Below are positions 11,331 to 22,440 of a stretch of DNA of 43,195 nt, piece by piece. Every line of letters begins with the position of its first letter. The stretch's first letter is position 1. The stretch is from Schoenoplectus triqueter (taxonomy: Eukaryota > Streptophyta > Magnoliopsida > Poales > Cyperaceae). The stretch lies in contig CAXKVV010001585.1 of the NCBI GenBank assembly GCA_964058805.1, forward strand, positions 1 to 43,195, written 5' to 3'. A model generated the notes under the pieces. The model searched no databases, was not told the origin of the DNA, and was given only the letters and a program-made list of their open reading frames with translations. The position numbers and the translations under genes are program-made.

Positions 11331-13530
11331 ATGGGTTTGCACTCAACATCTCCTCGATTTTGCAATCCGATTAGTAGGAGGTAATGCAATTTGTTTCATT
11401 TTCTTTGTAACATATTTTTTGCTCAATGTTATGGCAGTTCTCGTCTAATTGAAGGAAACGTGGATCTAATTTGGAACGATTTTTTTGTTAAAATCTGAAT
11501 TTGCTTCCAGTTTAGAGTTTCTACCTTTTGACAGTTTTTTGTTCTGACTTTGGAGGTGAATGTGATGGCGATGGATGTGACAAGTTGATGCTTTTTCTTT
11601 GTTTTTCTTCTACGTGCTCTCTCTTTTTTTCTTTGCCCAATGAACATTTACTGATTGATTAAAGATTAAAGCGTTGATCACTTTCAGTAAAGATAAAGCT
11701 TGAATCTTTCAATTAACCATTGTGTGTGCGTGTGGAAAATTCGAGCGTGTTTTAGCAAATTATTCATTTGAATTCGAGCGTGTTTGAACAATTTAGGATG
11801 TATTTGCACAAAATTAGAATAGTCGATCGGGTTTTGGCATTGTTTTATTTAAATTTGAGAAGACTAGTAAGGATGAAAAAGAAATCAGAGTATCGTGATT
11901 CTCTTTTGAGCTTGAGACAAATCTATTGCTTTTTTACTTTTTCTTTTATAAAGCATTTTTTGGATCTAATGCCATCTCTCTTTATTATAAAAAAGATTTA
12001 TTAGTTTATACCAAAAAAAGACACAACTCCATGATTATGCCCGGTTGTTTGAATTAATCAAGATATCTAACAATCTTTTTTTTTACTTTATAAATGATTA
12101 CTGTTTCAGTATTTCCTTCGATACTAAGTTAATAAACCATTGATGTCATGTAAACTGAATTATACACTTACAGTTGCTTCAATTTACATTTCTTATTTCA
12201 GAATTTTCTCAGATGTGGCTGGAGATATAACAATCTATGTTGATTCACAACCTTTCCTATTGCACAAGGTAATATAATAATTTTCAATTGCATTTACTGG
12301 GCTTTTTTTATACCAAATTTCAATGCTACATGTTATGATGCCTAATATAGCTCAAATCATATATCTTTTTTTGTCTTCCTGAAGTTTCCATTAATGACAT
12401 GGTGTGGGCGCATCCGGAGGCTGATATCGGAATCCCGAGACCCCGACTTATCCAAATTGGAGCTCCAAAACGTACCTGGCAGCACTATTTCCTTTGAACT
12501 TGCTGCCAAGTTTTGTTATGGTTCAAATTTTGAAATAACACCTGCTAATGTGCCCCATCTTCATTGCATAGCGCATTACCTAGAAATGTCAGAGGACTTC
12601 CAAGAAGAGAACCTAATTTTACGAACCGAGACATTCTTGAATGAAATTGTTTTTAGAAGCCTTGAGAAGTCTCTACAAGTTCTGTGCGGGTGTGACGGTT
12701 TGGACCCATTAGCTGAAGACACAGGCCTCGTGGGAAAGTGCATTGAGTCTATAGCATTTAATGCAAGCAAGGAGCAACTGGTAAATGGTCTGGCACATCT
12801 TGAGTATCCTACCGGGTCGGGTAAGTTACCGGTCCATTATCATGACTGGTGGGTCGAGGATCTGTCAGTACTAAAAATTGAATATTACAGACGTGTTATT
12901 GGATCCATGAGGAGAGCAGGTGTGAGAACCGATTCTATCATCAACTCAATAATGCACTATGCTCAGAATTCTCTAAAGCCTACAGAGAAGCGGGAATGCA
13001 ATGTATGGGAGTTGGGACCACTTGTCAGTGACAGACAAAGGTCAATTGTGGAAGCACTAGTTGATCTTTTATCGGTGGAGAAGATCTCTTCGGTTCCTTT
13101 ATCATTTCTATTTGGAATGTTAAGAATGGCAATCGAAGTGGATGCAGGATTTGACACCCGAATTGAATTAGAGAAGCGAATTGGACTCCAATTAGGCATG
13201 GTTTCCCTGGATGACTTATTGATACCTTCCACTCAATCGAGCGACTCAGTATATGATGTTGACACTGTGCACCGGATCTTGGTGAACTTTTTGCAGAAGA
13301 TAGAAGAGGATGGTTCCGGAGATGATTCAGGGTATGAATCGGAAGGATCTAGTGGGCCAATGAATCATGCGGCAGTTTTGAAAGTCGGGAGATTAATGGA
13401 TGGGTACCTGGCCGAAATTGCACCTGATCCATATTTGAAGTTGCAAAAGTTCATGACCTTGATTGAGCTGCTTCCTGATTATGCACGTGTTGTTGATGAT
13501 GGGCTGTATCGGGCTATCGATATTTACCTC

Positions 13531-13533
13531 TAG
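13531..13533 (+). other. In-frame TAG at the exon 3 / intron 3 border
   Basis: The codon directly precedes the donor GTAAGT (13534). Exon 4 resumes in phase 0 with Ala-His-Pro-Ser-Leu. The family sequence at this junction is Tyr-Leu-Lys-x-His-Pro, so AAG to TAG (one A-to-T change) explains it. No alternative GT donor lies in the preceding bases that would skip it. Confidence 0.85.
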
Positions 13534-14048
13534 GTAAGTTAAATGGCTAGAGTATTTACTTTGGTTTATACAGTTTTATGTCCCTAGATAGTACTGATAC
13601 TGGTAATGACATTGGTCTGTTGGGATTTTACATAATTTTTTACCAAGACCTTGTAGCATTTCAGTAAGGAACCAACAGCTATTCGGAACTTCCGTGTTCA
13701 AGCAGGTACCCCAATAATATACAGACTGTTTTTGTTTATGATCCAGGCAGTATTTCAACAAGTATGGAGAGAACATTTATACTAGATATTATTTTTCTTG
13801 TGTGTGCGCGCGCGCGCGCTACATGTAGCTACACCTGATACCAGTATTTGAACTTTTAACCATCTTTCTTAATTATCTTCTGCTTCAGGCACATCCATCT
13901 CTGACCGAATCAGAGTGCACCAAACTATGCAAACTGATTGATTGTCAGAAGCTCACGATAGATGCTGCGAACCATGCATCTCAGAATGAGCGCCTACCAG
14001 TACAAATGTCAGTACGTATTCTCTACTGTGAGCAGCTCCGCCTAAAGT

Positions 14049-14053
14049 CAGTA
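14049..14053. repeat. Target-site duplication, left copy (CAGTA)
   Basis: CAGTA abuts the left LTR and recurs exactly at 21300-21304 beyond the right LTR. A 5-bp duplication is the Ty1/copia norm. Confidence 0.95.
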
Positions 14054-14706
14054 TGTTAGAATAATTTACTGTTATGGCCATGATCCTCTAGTGAACCCTA
14101 AACATAAATTAAGTTACCTTGATCCATGCTGTCAGTCTTCCAGAGAGACACAACCCCGTTGATCACCAGACTCCTTTAGCCTTCCAGCGATCTTCCTCTA
14201 ATCCGATGGAGTGATTGAGAGGACCGGCGTCAGACAGTTTCTTCTCTACTGGAACAGTGTTAAGAGAGAGAGATCTGGATCTGTTGGAAATGAAAGGGTG
14301 CCAGAAAGTGGGAAAACGAAAAGATGTCCAAAGCCAACTGTATATCTGCATATATATGGACGTCCATATAACATAGTGCAGTTATACCTTAACGGGTCCA
14401 TATCGGATCCAGATTCTCTCTTAACGGGTTCGCTGCTTAATCAGAAAGCTGTCTATAGTTGTGTTCTCCAGGGACCAATAGCATAATTGTATTATTATGA
14501 GACTTTATATAATTCAGACCATCACTAAATCATAAAGTCATTAATACGCATTCTACACATTAAAGGTCCCACTTCTCATGACATATAATAAACCCGATAC
14601 AGAATTTGATCACTTCATTATGGGTATAATTTGACAGCCCATTATATAATATATTTATTACATATAAGCCCATACATATTGTAATTAATAATAATTAATT
14701 CCAACA
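14054..14706 (-). repeat. 3' LTR of the copia element
   Basis: 653 bp, TG...CA ends in element sense. A TATATAAAG box (complement at 14503-14511) puts U3 at roughly the first 200 bases. Reading from the interrupted exon, the first LTR codons are TGT TAG, an immediate stop at 14057-14059. Confidence 0.97.
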
Positions 14707-14722
14707 ATCTCCCACTTGGGCT
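14707..14722 (-). promoter_or_regulatory. Polypurine tract
   Basis: In element sense a purine-rich AAGTGGGAGAT runs directly up to the 3' LTR, the expected primer for plus-strand DNA synthesis. Confidence 0.8.
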
Positions 14723-15178
14723 ATATGTATCTGAAAAATATATATATATATATATACTGAATTGAGTACTCTTAACTATGCTGTCATAACCTTTTATGTC
14801 ATCATCCAATTCCGTCCATCAATCATATTTATAAGGACTTTATGCAGTATTCGTCTCATAAAGCGAAACTAAACTGACATAAATCACGATATAAACATAA
14901 CTGAATGACATGAATCATGAAGGGGATGTGTAGTTTGAAAATTACATGTAATGTGATCCACATGCCTATTTTTCAATTTGGTCACCTTAATCAATCTGAA
15001 TTAGAGGTCGATTATAAGCTCAGAGTGTATATAAAACTGAATAACTGAATAACTGAATAACTGCATGATACATACGAAATCACAGAATATCATATAAGAA
15101 CTACTGCATGATATCTGAAAAAGTATATCATATAAAACATAAAAAAAAAAGAAATACAAGTACAAACTCCCACTCAAC
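14723..15178 (-). other. 3' non-coding part of the copia element
   Basis: AT-rich, with a short CTGAATAA tandem repeat near 15033-15060. The minus frame at 15001-15225 has no recognisable content. Confidence 0.6.
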
Positions 15179-18100
15179 TTAATAATCCTCTGTAACATAT
15201 ATACCCATATGAGCGACATGCTCATGAAACTGTTTGGGTATCAATCCCTTAGTCAGTGGATCTGCTAGCATGGAAGCTGTACCAATATGCTCAATACTTA
15301 TAAGTCCACTCTGAACTCTCTCCTTCACAGCAAGGAACTTAATGTCGATATGTTTGGATTTCGACGAGCTCCTGTTGTTGTTAGAATACAGCACTGCTGA
15401 ACTATTATCACAATATAACTTAAGTGGTAACTTAATAGTATCCACAATGCGCAGCCCTGTGACAAAGTTCCTTAGCCATATTCCATGGTTCGATGCCTCG
15501 AAACACGCAATGAATTCGGCTGCCATGGTGGAGGAGGCAATCATGGATTGCTTTGCACTCCTCCAAGAAATAGCTCCTCCAGCCAACATAAAAATATAAC
15601 CGGATGTTGACTTTAAGCTATCCACACAACCCGCAAAGTCGGAATCAGTATACCCAATGACCTCAAGCTTGTCTGATCGCCGATATGTTAACATGTGATT
15701 CTTCGTTCTTTGCAAGTACCGTAGTACCCTTTTGGCTGCTTTCCAGTGATTCATACCAGGATTACTGAGATAGCGACCAAGCATTCCTGTGATATACGCA
15801 ATATCCGGACGCGTACACACTTGAGCATACATAAGACTTCCTATCAAGGAAGCATATGGAATCTGATGCATTTCTGATTTCTCGAGTTCTGTTTTTGGGC
15901 ACTGATCAAGACTAAACTTGTCTCCTTTAGCAACAGGGGTATTTCCTGGTTTACAACTTTCCATACCATATCGCTTGAGAACTTTATCGATATATGCTTG
16001 TTGTGAAAGTCCTAAAATACCCTTATTTCTATCTCTGTGTATTTTAAGACCTAACACATACGATGCTTCGCCAAGATCTTTCATGTCAAAATGTTTGAAA
16101 AGAAATTTCTTGGTTTCATGCATCATATTTTTATCGTTACTGGCAAGCAATATGTCATCGACATATAAAACCAGAAATACAAACTTACTCCCACTGAACT
16201 TGTGATATATACATTCATCCACCAAGTTAGACTCAAATCCGAATGAGATAATTACTTGATGAAATTTGAAATACCACTGTCGAGACGCTTGTTTGAGTCC
16301 ATAGATAGACTTCTTTAATTTGCAAACCATCTGTTTCGAGTCATCGGATTCGTAATTCGGTGGTTGCGACATATAAATGCATTCATCAATGTCGCCATTG
16401 AGAAATGCAGTCTTAACGTCCATCTGATGTAACTCAAGGTCAAAGTGTGCCACTAAAGCCATGATAATTCTAAAAGAATCTTTCGTTGACACAGGCGAGA
16501 AAGTTTCCGTAAAGTCAATACCTTCTTTCTGTGTAAATCCCTTAGCAACTAGTCGTGCTTTATATCTTTCCACATTACCTTCTGAATCCTTTTTGGTCTT
16601 AAATATCCATTTGCAACCAATAGGTTTCACACCTTGAGGTAAAGGGACGATATCCCAGACGTTGTTGTCATACATTGACTTTATTTCTTCATCCATGGCT
16701 TTGGTCCATTTATGATAATTCACACTTTCTAAAGCCTGACGGAGAGTGACAGGATCATCCTCCATCATGCCAATGTTGAATTCATTTTCTTGAAGAAACA
16801 CAATATAATCATTAGATATTGCGCTTCTTCTCTCTCTGGTGGACCGTCTTAAAGGCACAGTTTCTTGAGGTTCTTGAGGTGGTATAGGTTCCTCATCAAC
16901 ATCAACATTATCTTGTTCCGGATTCTCTTCTATTTCTGGAGGTTCATTGACTATAGGTTCATTCACCACAGATGTGGGTTCAGGAACCAATGAGTCTCCA
17001 GATATCCTTATTACTATTGGTACCGATGTGGGTGCCTCTCGTATAGGAGAATCATGTGATTCTTCAAAGACAATTTGATTTGTATTTCCCCTCTGAACCA
17101 TAACATCCTCAAAGAACTTAACTGTATTTGTCTCAAAAATTATTCTATTAGTGGGATCATAAAATTTGTACCCACGGGACCTTTCTGCATATCCGATAAA
17201 ATAGCAGCTAACAGTCCTTTCATCCAACTTTTTCTCTTGTGGCCTATAAGGCCGAGCTTCAGCTGGACAACCCCAAATTCTAAAATGTTGGAGACTAGGT
17301 TTTCGTCCAGTCCACAACTCATATGGAGTTTTGTTTGCTGCCTTAGTCGGTACCCGATTCAAAATGTATGCTGCTGTCTTAAGTGCTTCTCCCCAGAGGT
17401 TCAATGGAAGCGATGTATGAGAAATCATGCTTCGCACCATCTCCATTAATGTTCGATTGCGTCTTTCAGCTACACCGTTCATTGTCGGTGAACCCGGCAT
17501 TGTATACTGTGGCACAATCCCATTATCCTCCAAGAATTTAGCAAAAGGCCCTGGACGTTGCTCTCCCGAGCCGTCAGAGCGACCGTAATATTCACCACCA
17601 CGATCTGATCTGACGCCTTTAATCCTTTTGTTGAGTTGTAACTCGACTTCAGACTTGAAGGATTTAAATGTGTCCAAAGCTTGAGCCTTTTCTTTAATTA
17701 AATATATATAGCCATATCTAGAATAATCGTCAATGAAACTGATAAAATATACATGACCATTCCTAGTTGCTGTAGGGAATGGTCCGCATATATCCGTATG
17801 TATCAGCTCAAGAACATCCGTCATACGATTGGCTGTATACTTACGCATGCTTGTTTGTTTGCCCTTAGCACATTCAATGCACGGACCAAGGTCCGACATA
17901 TCCAAGGGCCGCAGGATTTCACTTTGAACAAGACGTGTAATTCTCTGTTGAGAAATATGACCTAAACGCTTGTGCCAAAGTGCAGCTGAATCCTGATGTG
18001 TTAATTTTTGTCTAACATTTCGAGTTTCATTATTCAAGGTCTCATTATAGGAAGCAATAGTATCTAAAGCATAAAGATTATCCATAACAGACAGAAAACC

Positions 18101-19309
18101 AGAAGCAACCATATTGGAGTGTCGATACAAACTAAATTTTCCATCTCCAAATGAACAAGAAAAACCTAATTTGTCCAGTGCGGAAATAGAAATTAAGTTC
18201 CGTCTAAAAGACGGCACAACAAAAGTATCATACAAATCCAAATATAAACCAGTTTTCATAAGTAATCTAAAATGCCCTATGGCTTCAACTTCTGCCTTAT
18301 TGCCATCGCCTACATAGATGTATCTTTCACCATCTCTTGGCCTACGGTAATTTCGGCAACCCTGCATAGACACAGATATGTGAGTTGTTGCACCCGAATC
18401 TATCCACCATGTGTCTATTGAAACTGAAACTGAATTAACTTCTTCACAAACAAGAGAAAAATTACCTTTCTTTGCACGCCATGCGTGATAATTGGTACAA
18501 TTTTTCTTCATGTGCCCTTCAGATCCACAAAAGAAACACCCTTTCTTTTCCTTATCCGGCTCTGTCTTGATAACCGGTTTCTTGTCCTTAGTGGGTTTCT
18601 TCTGCGAACTTGTAGTCGCAGCATCTGAATTGATTTTACGTTTCTGTTTCCCTTTTCCTTTAGATGTGGAAGCAATGTTTGCACTCTCGCTCTTGTCCGT
18701 CTTCAAACGCTCTTCTTCCTGAACACAGTGCGAGATGAGCTCATTGACTGTCCATGATTCCTTCTGACAGTTGTAGCTCACCTTAAACTGCCCAAAAGAA
18801 GTGGGAAGAGAGTTGAGAGACAAATAGACCAACATATCTTCCGATATGTCTAGTTTATGAGCCTTCAATTTTGAAGCGGTATTCATCATTTCAAGAATGT
18901 GCTCCCTGACATTACTTCTGCCATTGTACTTCATTGTGCAGAGTTTGTTTAACAGAATGCCTATTTCAGCCTTCTCATTCCTAACAAACCTCTGCTCAAG
19001 TTCCTTAAGATAGTCCAAGGCCAGAGTGGAATCAGAAACAGGTCCCCTAAAACTTTCAGGAATGGTCCTTTGCATGACCTTAAGACACAAGCGATTTGAC
19101 CTCATCCACCGTGCATGCGCATTCTGAACATTGTCAGGACTGTCTGCAGCAGGTACAGGTGGTTTAGCCTGCTGTAACGCTATATCTAGATCAAGACACC
19201 CAAGAATAATTTCTAAGGTATCTTTCCATTCCTTGTAATTAGAACCCGTCAGCATCGGAATGCTATTGATGCCGGCAGTAAGATCAGTAATCTTTGCTGA
19301 AAAATACAT
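15179..19309 (-). CDS. Copia gag-pol polyprotein (1376 aa)
   Basis: One uninterrupted frame from ATG at 19309. Gag occupies about residues 1-250 and ends in a basic linker. A CCHC zinc knuckle is at 258-271 (Cys258, Cys261, His266, Cys271). The aspartic protease has DSGATTH at 304-310. The integrase has an HHCC finger (His446, His451, Cys477, Cys480) and the catalytic triad Asp506, Asp569, Glu615. Reverse transcriptase carries YVDD at 1049-1052. RNase H begins near YTDSDFAG at 1220 and has SSTMAAE further on. The polyprotein would be cut by its own protease to package, copy and integrate the element. No stop, frameshift or lost catalytic residue is visible, unlike most genomic copies. Gag and pol share one frame, so no frameshift site is required. 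Confidence 0.97.
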   Translation of the reverse strand: MYFSAKITDLTAGINSIPMLTGSNYKEWKDTLEIILGCLDLDIALQQAKPPVPAADSPDNVQNAHARWMRSNRLCLKVMQRTIPESFRGPVSDSTLALDYLKELEQRFVRNEKAEIGILLNKLCTMKYNGRSNVREHILEMMNTASKLKAHKLDISEDMLVYLSLNSLPTSFGQFKVSYNCQKESWTVNELISHCVQEEERLKTDKSESANIASTSKGKGKQKRKINSDAATTSSQKKPTKDKKPVIKTEPDKEKKGCFFCGSEGHMKKNCTNYHAWRAKKGNFSLVCEEVNSVSVSIDTWWIDSGATTHISVSMQGCRNYRRPRDGERYIYVGDGNKAEVEAIGHFRLLMKTGLYLDLYDTFVVPSFRRNLISISALDKLGFSCSFGDGKFSLYRHSNMVASGFLSVMDNLYALDTIASYNETLNNETRNVRQKLTHQDSAALWHKRLGHISQQRITRLVQSEILRPLDMSDLGPCIECAKGKQTSMRKYTANRMTDVLELIHTDICGPFPTATRNGHVYFISFIDDYSRYGYIYLIKEKAQALDTFKSFKSEVELQLNKRIKGVRSDRGGEYYGRSDGSGEQRPGPFAKFLEDNGIVPQYTMPGSPTMNGVAERRNRTLMEMVRSMISHTSLPLNLWGEALKTAAYILNRVPTKAANKTPYELWTGRKPSLQHFRIWGCPAEARPYRPQEKKLDERTVSCYFIGYAERSRGYKFYDPTNRIIFETNTVKFFEDVMVQRGNTNQIVFEESHDSPIREAPTSVPIVIRISGDSLVPEPTSVVNEPIVNEPPEIEENPEQDNVDVDEEPIPPQEPQETVPLRRSTRERRSAISNDYIVFLQENEFNIGMMEDDPVTLRQALESVNYHKWTKAMDEEIKSMYDNNVWDIVPLPQGVKPIGCKWIFKTKKDSEGNVERYKARLVAKGFTQKEGIDFTETFSPVSTKDSFRIIMALVAHFDLELHQMDVKTAFLNGDIDECIYMSQPPNYESDDSKQMVCKLKKSIYGLKQASRQWYFKFHQVIISFGFESNLVDECIYHKFSGSKFVFLVLYVDDILLASNDKNMMHETKKFLFKHFDMKDLGEASYVLGLKIHRDRNKGILGLSQQAYIDKVLKRYGMESCKPGNTPVAKGDKFSLDQCPKTELEKSEMHQIPYASLIGSLMYAQVCTRPDIAYITGMLGRYLSNPGMNHWKAAKRVLRYLQRTKNHMLTYRRSDKLEVIGYTDSDFAGCVDSLKSTSGYIFMLAGGAISWRSAKQSMIASSTMAAEFIACFEASNHGIWLRNFVTGLRIVDTIKLPLKLYCDNSSAVLYSNNNRSSSKSKHIDIKFLAVKERVQSGLISIEHIGTASMLADPLTKGLIPKQFHEHVAHMGIYVTEDY

Positions 19310-20632
19310 GCAATATAACGAATCAAATGTCTGAATTATAATATTAAATCAAAATAAGGCATATTCCATCAACTAAGTATCCTCAAATAATAAGTGTTCT
19401 TTGGAATCAATTATTATTCTTAGATAATTAGGCGTAATAATGATATATAACGGTCCATTTGATGTCAATTAGTTAACTTTCCTTTGGGTCAATCAACTAA
19501 TCACACCTAAAACTTATTGACCATTACCTATATATTACTACAATCTGTTTACATATAATAAGTGATTGTTGTCTTTCCTTTGGGATAGTTCAAAAATCAA
19601 ATATTATATGTATATCGTCCGTATACAAGTCTTGAAAAATAATTAACGCCAATATAAGAGCTTACTTTGGTAAGATAATAATTTTGTTAATTATTTCAAA
19701 AAATGTATTTTATCTGAAGCCTTCATAATGATTTAACATTATCCAAATAAATTTCTCAAATATGTTGGCTTAACCTAAATATCAATTCATGGGTTCATGT
19801 AATCAATACCGAATAAACAACAACCAACATAATCAATTCATAAGCGAGATAGTATGACCCAAGGTATGATGATCTCCTTCGTAAGAATCCTCTTCACAAG
19901 CCATCATCCTATGCTTAATGTAAATCTCTCATTCTTACCAAATTACTATCCTAATAATAAATAAAATTATGTGACATGCAAGCCACCAAAATAAAAATAA
20001 TTAATTGGCACCTTAGGCCGCTTACACACATCAATCATTCATGCATTACAAGTTTCACACAAGGCAACAGGGTCATACTATCTCATAATCCTTCTACAAA
20101 AAAGAGTTAGGCATGAAAAATACTGAATGGGCTTCCTAACTGCGGCGGTCCCGCTTGCCGGTAAGCGGGCGGGGGTTTAAGGGGGCAGCGCCCCCTTTAG
20201 GCAGGGGTTCCAGGGGGCCGCGCCCCCTGGAAAATTTTTTTTGAAAAACCGCCAATTTACATAACCGCCCGTTCAGATAACCAATATTATTTGATCTTGA
20301 CATGATTCAAAAATAACCGCAGCGGAATACAGATCAGAAATTCGTATTTTCTTAACAGAATCATGTAATATAACAATTAATCATATGCAATTCGAAAGCT
20401 ACTGTGTTGACCAATCAGTTTCTGAAATATTTCTTGATTCTGATAAACTGATAAACTTGTTTTCCGAAACTGATTGTCAATCTTGATAAATTTCATATTT
20501 AACAAACAGATCTATAAATTTCCGAACTATTTGTAAACTATTTGATTAAAAGAACATATCCTATTATAGAAATACGAATTTCTGAGAAATTTTTGAATCA
20601 GTCATTAGATCTTAACAGTTCAACTAGAGTAG
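19310..20632 (-). other. Untranslated 5' leader of the copia element
   Basis: About 1.3 kb between the PBS and the gag start, AT-rich apart from a GC-rich hairpin block (see 20142-20232). It presumably holds packaging and translation signals, but none is identifiable by name. Confidence 0.7.
20142..20232 (-). repeat. Three consecutive GC hairpins in the copia leader
   Basis: Perfect inverted repeats are CCCGCTT/AAGCGGG (20150-20156/20163-20169, 6-nt loop), AAGGGGGC/GCCCCCTT (20179-20186/20190-20197, 3-nt loop) and CCAGGGGGC/GCCCCCTGG (20210-20218/20222-20230, 3-nt loop). The block is nearly all G+C within an otherwise AT-rich leader. RNA structure is a plausible role (dimerisation, packaging or translation control), but that is inference. 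Confidence 0.85.
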
Positions 20633-20644
20633 GCTCTGATACCA
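20633..20644 (-). promoter_or_regulatory. Primer binding site (initiator tRNA-Met type)
   Basis: In element sense TGGTATCAGAGC lies 2 nt downstream of the 5' LTR. It is the classic plant PBS complementary to the 3' end of initiator tRNA-Met. Confidence 0.95.
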
Positions 20645-20646
20645 AT

Positions 20647-21299
20647 TGTTAGAATAATTTACTGTTATGGCCATGATCCTCTAGTGAACCCTAAACATAA
20701 ATTAAGTTACCTTGATCCATGCTGTCAGTCTTCCAGAGAGACACAACCCCGTTGATCACCAGACTCCTTTAGCCTTCCAGCGATCTTCCTCTAATCCGAT
20801 GGAGTGATTGAGAGGACCGGCGTCAGACAGTTTCTTCTCTACTGGAACAGTGTTAAGAGAGAGAGATCTGGATCTGTTGGAAATGAAAGGGTGCCAGAAA
20901 GTGGGAAAACGAAAAGATGTCCAAAGCCAACTGTATATCTGCATATATATGGACGTCCATATAACATAGTGCAGTTATACCTTAACGGGTCCATATCGGA
21001 TCCAGATTCTCTCTTAACGGGTTCGCTGCTTAATCAGAAAGCTGTCTATAGTTGTGTTCTCCAGGGACCAATAGCATAATTGTATTATTATGAGACTTTA
21101 TATAATTCAGACCATCACTAAATCATAAAGTCATTAATACGCATTCTACACATTAAAGGTCCCACTTCTCATGACATATAATAAACCCGATACAGAATTT
21201 GATCACTTCATTATGGGTATAATTTGACAGCCCATTATATAATATATTTATTACATATAAGCCCATACATATTGTAATTAATAATAATTAATTCCAACA
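20647..21299 (-). repeat. 5' LTR of the copia element
   Basis: 653 bp, offset exactly 6593 bp from the other LTR and apparently identical to it. It contains the TATATAAAG promoter box (complement at 21096-21104), which drives transcription toward lower coordinates, antisense to the host gene. Confidence 0.97.
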
Positions 21300-21304
21300 C
21301 AGTA
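21300..21304. repeat. Target-site duplication, right copy (CAGTA)
   Basis: Exact copy of 14049-14053. It marks the insertion point inside a coding exon. Confidence 0.95.
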
Positions 21305-21673
21305 CTGCTAGACAATCCCACATCCTATTCTCATAGAATCATCCCGACAAGCGGGGCCCCGAGTGCCCCTGTTTCACCGAGAGACAACTACGCCTCACTG
21401 AGAAGAGAGAATCGGGAGTTGAGATTGGAGATTGGTAGAATGCGTGTGAGAATAACAGAGCTGGAAAAAGAACAGGATGTGATCAAGCGAGGGATGAGAG
21501 GAGAGAATGCTAAGGCATTTTTGGGGTATATTTCGAGGGGGTTGGTCCGTATGACCACATTTGGACCTGGTTCAGGGAGGAAGAAGGAAAAGACCGACGG
21601 GAGGAAGGTACAAGGAGGGAATGAAGGTAAGAGTAGGAGGCGGCACAGAACTGCTGACAAGTTGGGTTTTTGA
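21305..21673 (+). pseudogene. NPH3/RPT2-like gene, 3' part (exon 4b), separated by the copia element
   Basis: The frame interrupted at 14053 continues here in phase (Leu-Leu-Asp...) and runs to TGA at 21671-21673. It supplies residues 478-599 of the pre-insertion protein. It has the SPRDNYASLRREN motif that precedes the C-terminal coiled coil of NPH3 proteins, heptad-rich sequence through about residue 545, and a Lys/Arg-rich tail. The pre-insertion length of 599 residues is normal for the family. No splice or start signal would let this part be made as the original protein, so it is a stranded exon end. Confidence 0.93.
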
Positions 21674-22119
21674 TAGAGTTTGGAGATCTGTATCAGTTCT
21701 TGGGTAATATGGTATATCTTGTTAGGCAATAGAAAATGATATCATCTAATAAAAAAAATGGTATTTCTTGTTAGTACAGCTGAGGAGTTTGGATTTTGGG
21801 GGAGTGATATGGTTTTTAACATAGCTGAAAATGATATTAAGTTAGCTTATGTAAGACTGTATGAGAGACATATGTACTTCTCTAATGATGGTTAAAGAAA
21901 AGGATAAATTACAATTTCCAACTTCGGTCTTGCTTAAACCAAATTTCCCAATTTTTACCTTGTGCAGTGATCAGGGAAAAAAATCCCAGGCAAAAAAGAA
22001 AATGAAAAACATTATTTAACTTTTTCTAATTTTTTTTATTGGACATCAGAAACATTTCCCTGGTTTGTACTTGCACAGCACATCAGCCTCTTTTTGCCAG
22101 TTTAAAATTTTGAAAATTA
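21674..22119. other. 3' flank of the NPH3-like gene
   Basis: AT-rich. It presumably includes the 3' UTR (AATAAA-like word near 21746). No gene follows. Confidence 0.5.
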
Positions 22120-22271
22120 TCACTCCAAAATTATAATTTAGTTAAATGCCATTGTAAATCCAGCTTATTTCAATTAGCCGCTCCAAAGTTATAATTTAGT
22201 TAAATGCAATTGTAAAATGCACTCCAAAAAAATGCCAGCATGCTATTTCATTTAGCTTTAATTTGGAGTGA
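22120..22271. mobile_element. Small MITE-like repeat with TCACTCCAAA ends
   Basis: The left end TCACTCCAAAATT and the right end AATTTGGAGTGA form an inverted pair. Inside, the words CTCCAAA and TTATAATTTAGTTAAATG recur as a partial direct duplication. No clear target duplication is seen. Confidence 0.5.
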
Positions 22272-22440
22272 CATTTCACCAATTCTCCCTTTATTTAAAT
22301 AATAATAATCCTACGTCCTGTAGCATATTTATTGGCTTAGCATACTGCAGTGATCACTTTTTCTTCCAAAAAGTGAATACCATTTCATCATCTCCTATTA
22401 AAAGATATTATTATTTTTTATAGAAAAGATGAGAGTCAAA

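Larger units (their letters stand above)
11331..14053 (+). pseudogene. NPH3/RPT2-like BTB protein gene, 5' part (exons 1-4a), broken
   Basis: Plant NPH3 (NRL) proteins are plasma-membrane-associated scaffolds and presumed CUL3 substrate adaptors in light and auxin signalling. Exons read 11331-11380, 12202-12268, 12385-13533 and 13889-14053, all with GT-AG borders. ATG 11331 was chosen because exon 1 splices in frame (split AG|A codon) onto the BTB start SDVAGDITIYVDSQPFLLHK. The BTB domain spans about residues 20-110. The NPH3 domain starts about residue 194 (WWVEDL) and contains LIELLPDYARVVDDGLYRAID. At 13531-13533 an in-frame TAG replaces the Lys codon that family members have in YLK-HP, so translation would stop after 421 residues. 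Exon 4 is then cut at residue 477 by a copia element. Apart from these lesions the frame is clean, so inactivation looks recent. The exact orthologue within the family is not assigned. Confidence 0.93.
14054..21299 (-). mobile_element. Complete Ty1/copia LTR retrotransposon (7246 bp)
   Basis: The element lies antisense to the host gene. In its own direction it comprises the 5' LTR (21299-20647), PBS (20644-20633), a leader of about 1.3 kb, a single gag-pol frame (19309-15179), a 3' non-coding stretch, a polypurine tract (about 14722-14707) and the 3' LTR (14706-14054). Both LTRs begin TGTTGG and end CTAACA in element sense, have equal length, and show no difference when read side by side. Flanks carry the CAGTA duplication. 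Domain order protease-integrase-RT-RNase H places it in copia. The lineage within copia is not assigned. All visible parts for autonomous movement are present. Confidence 0.97.

Noticed and set aside
14211..14486. 91-codon frame repeated at 20804-21079
   Set aside because: Both lie inside the two LTRs, which are identical by structure. It has no recognisable domain and is on the strand opposite to element transcription.
17075..17449. 124-codon plus frame inside the copia pol region
   Set aside because: Antisense shadow of the polyprotein frame.
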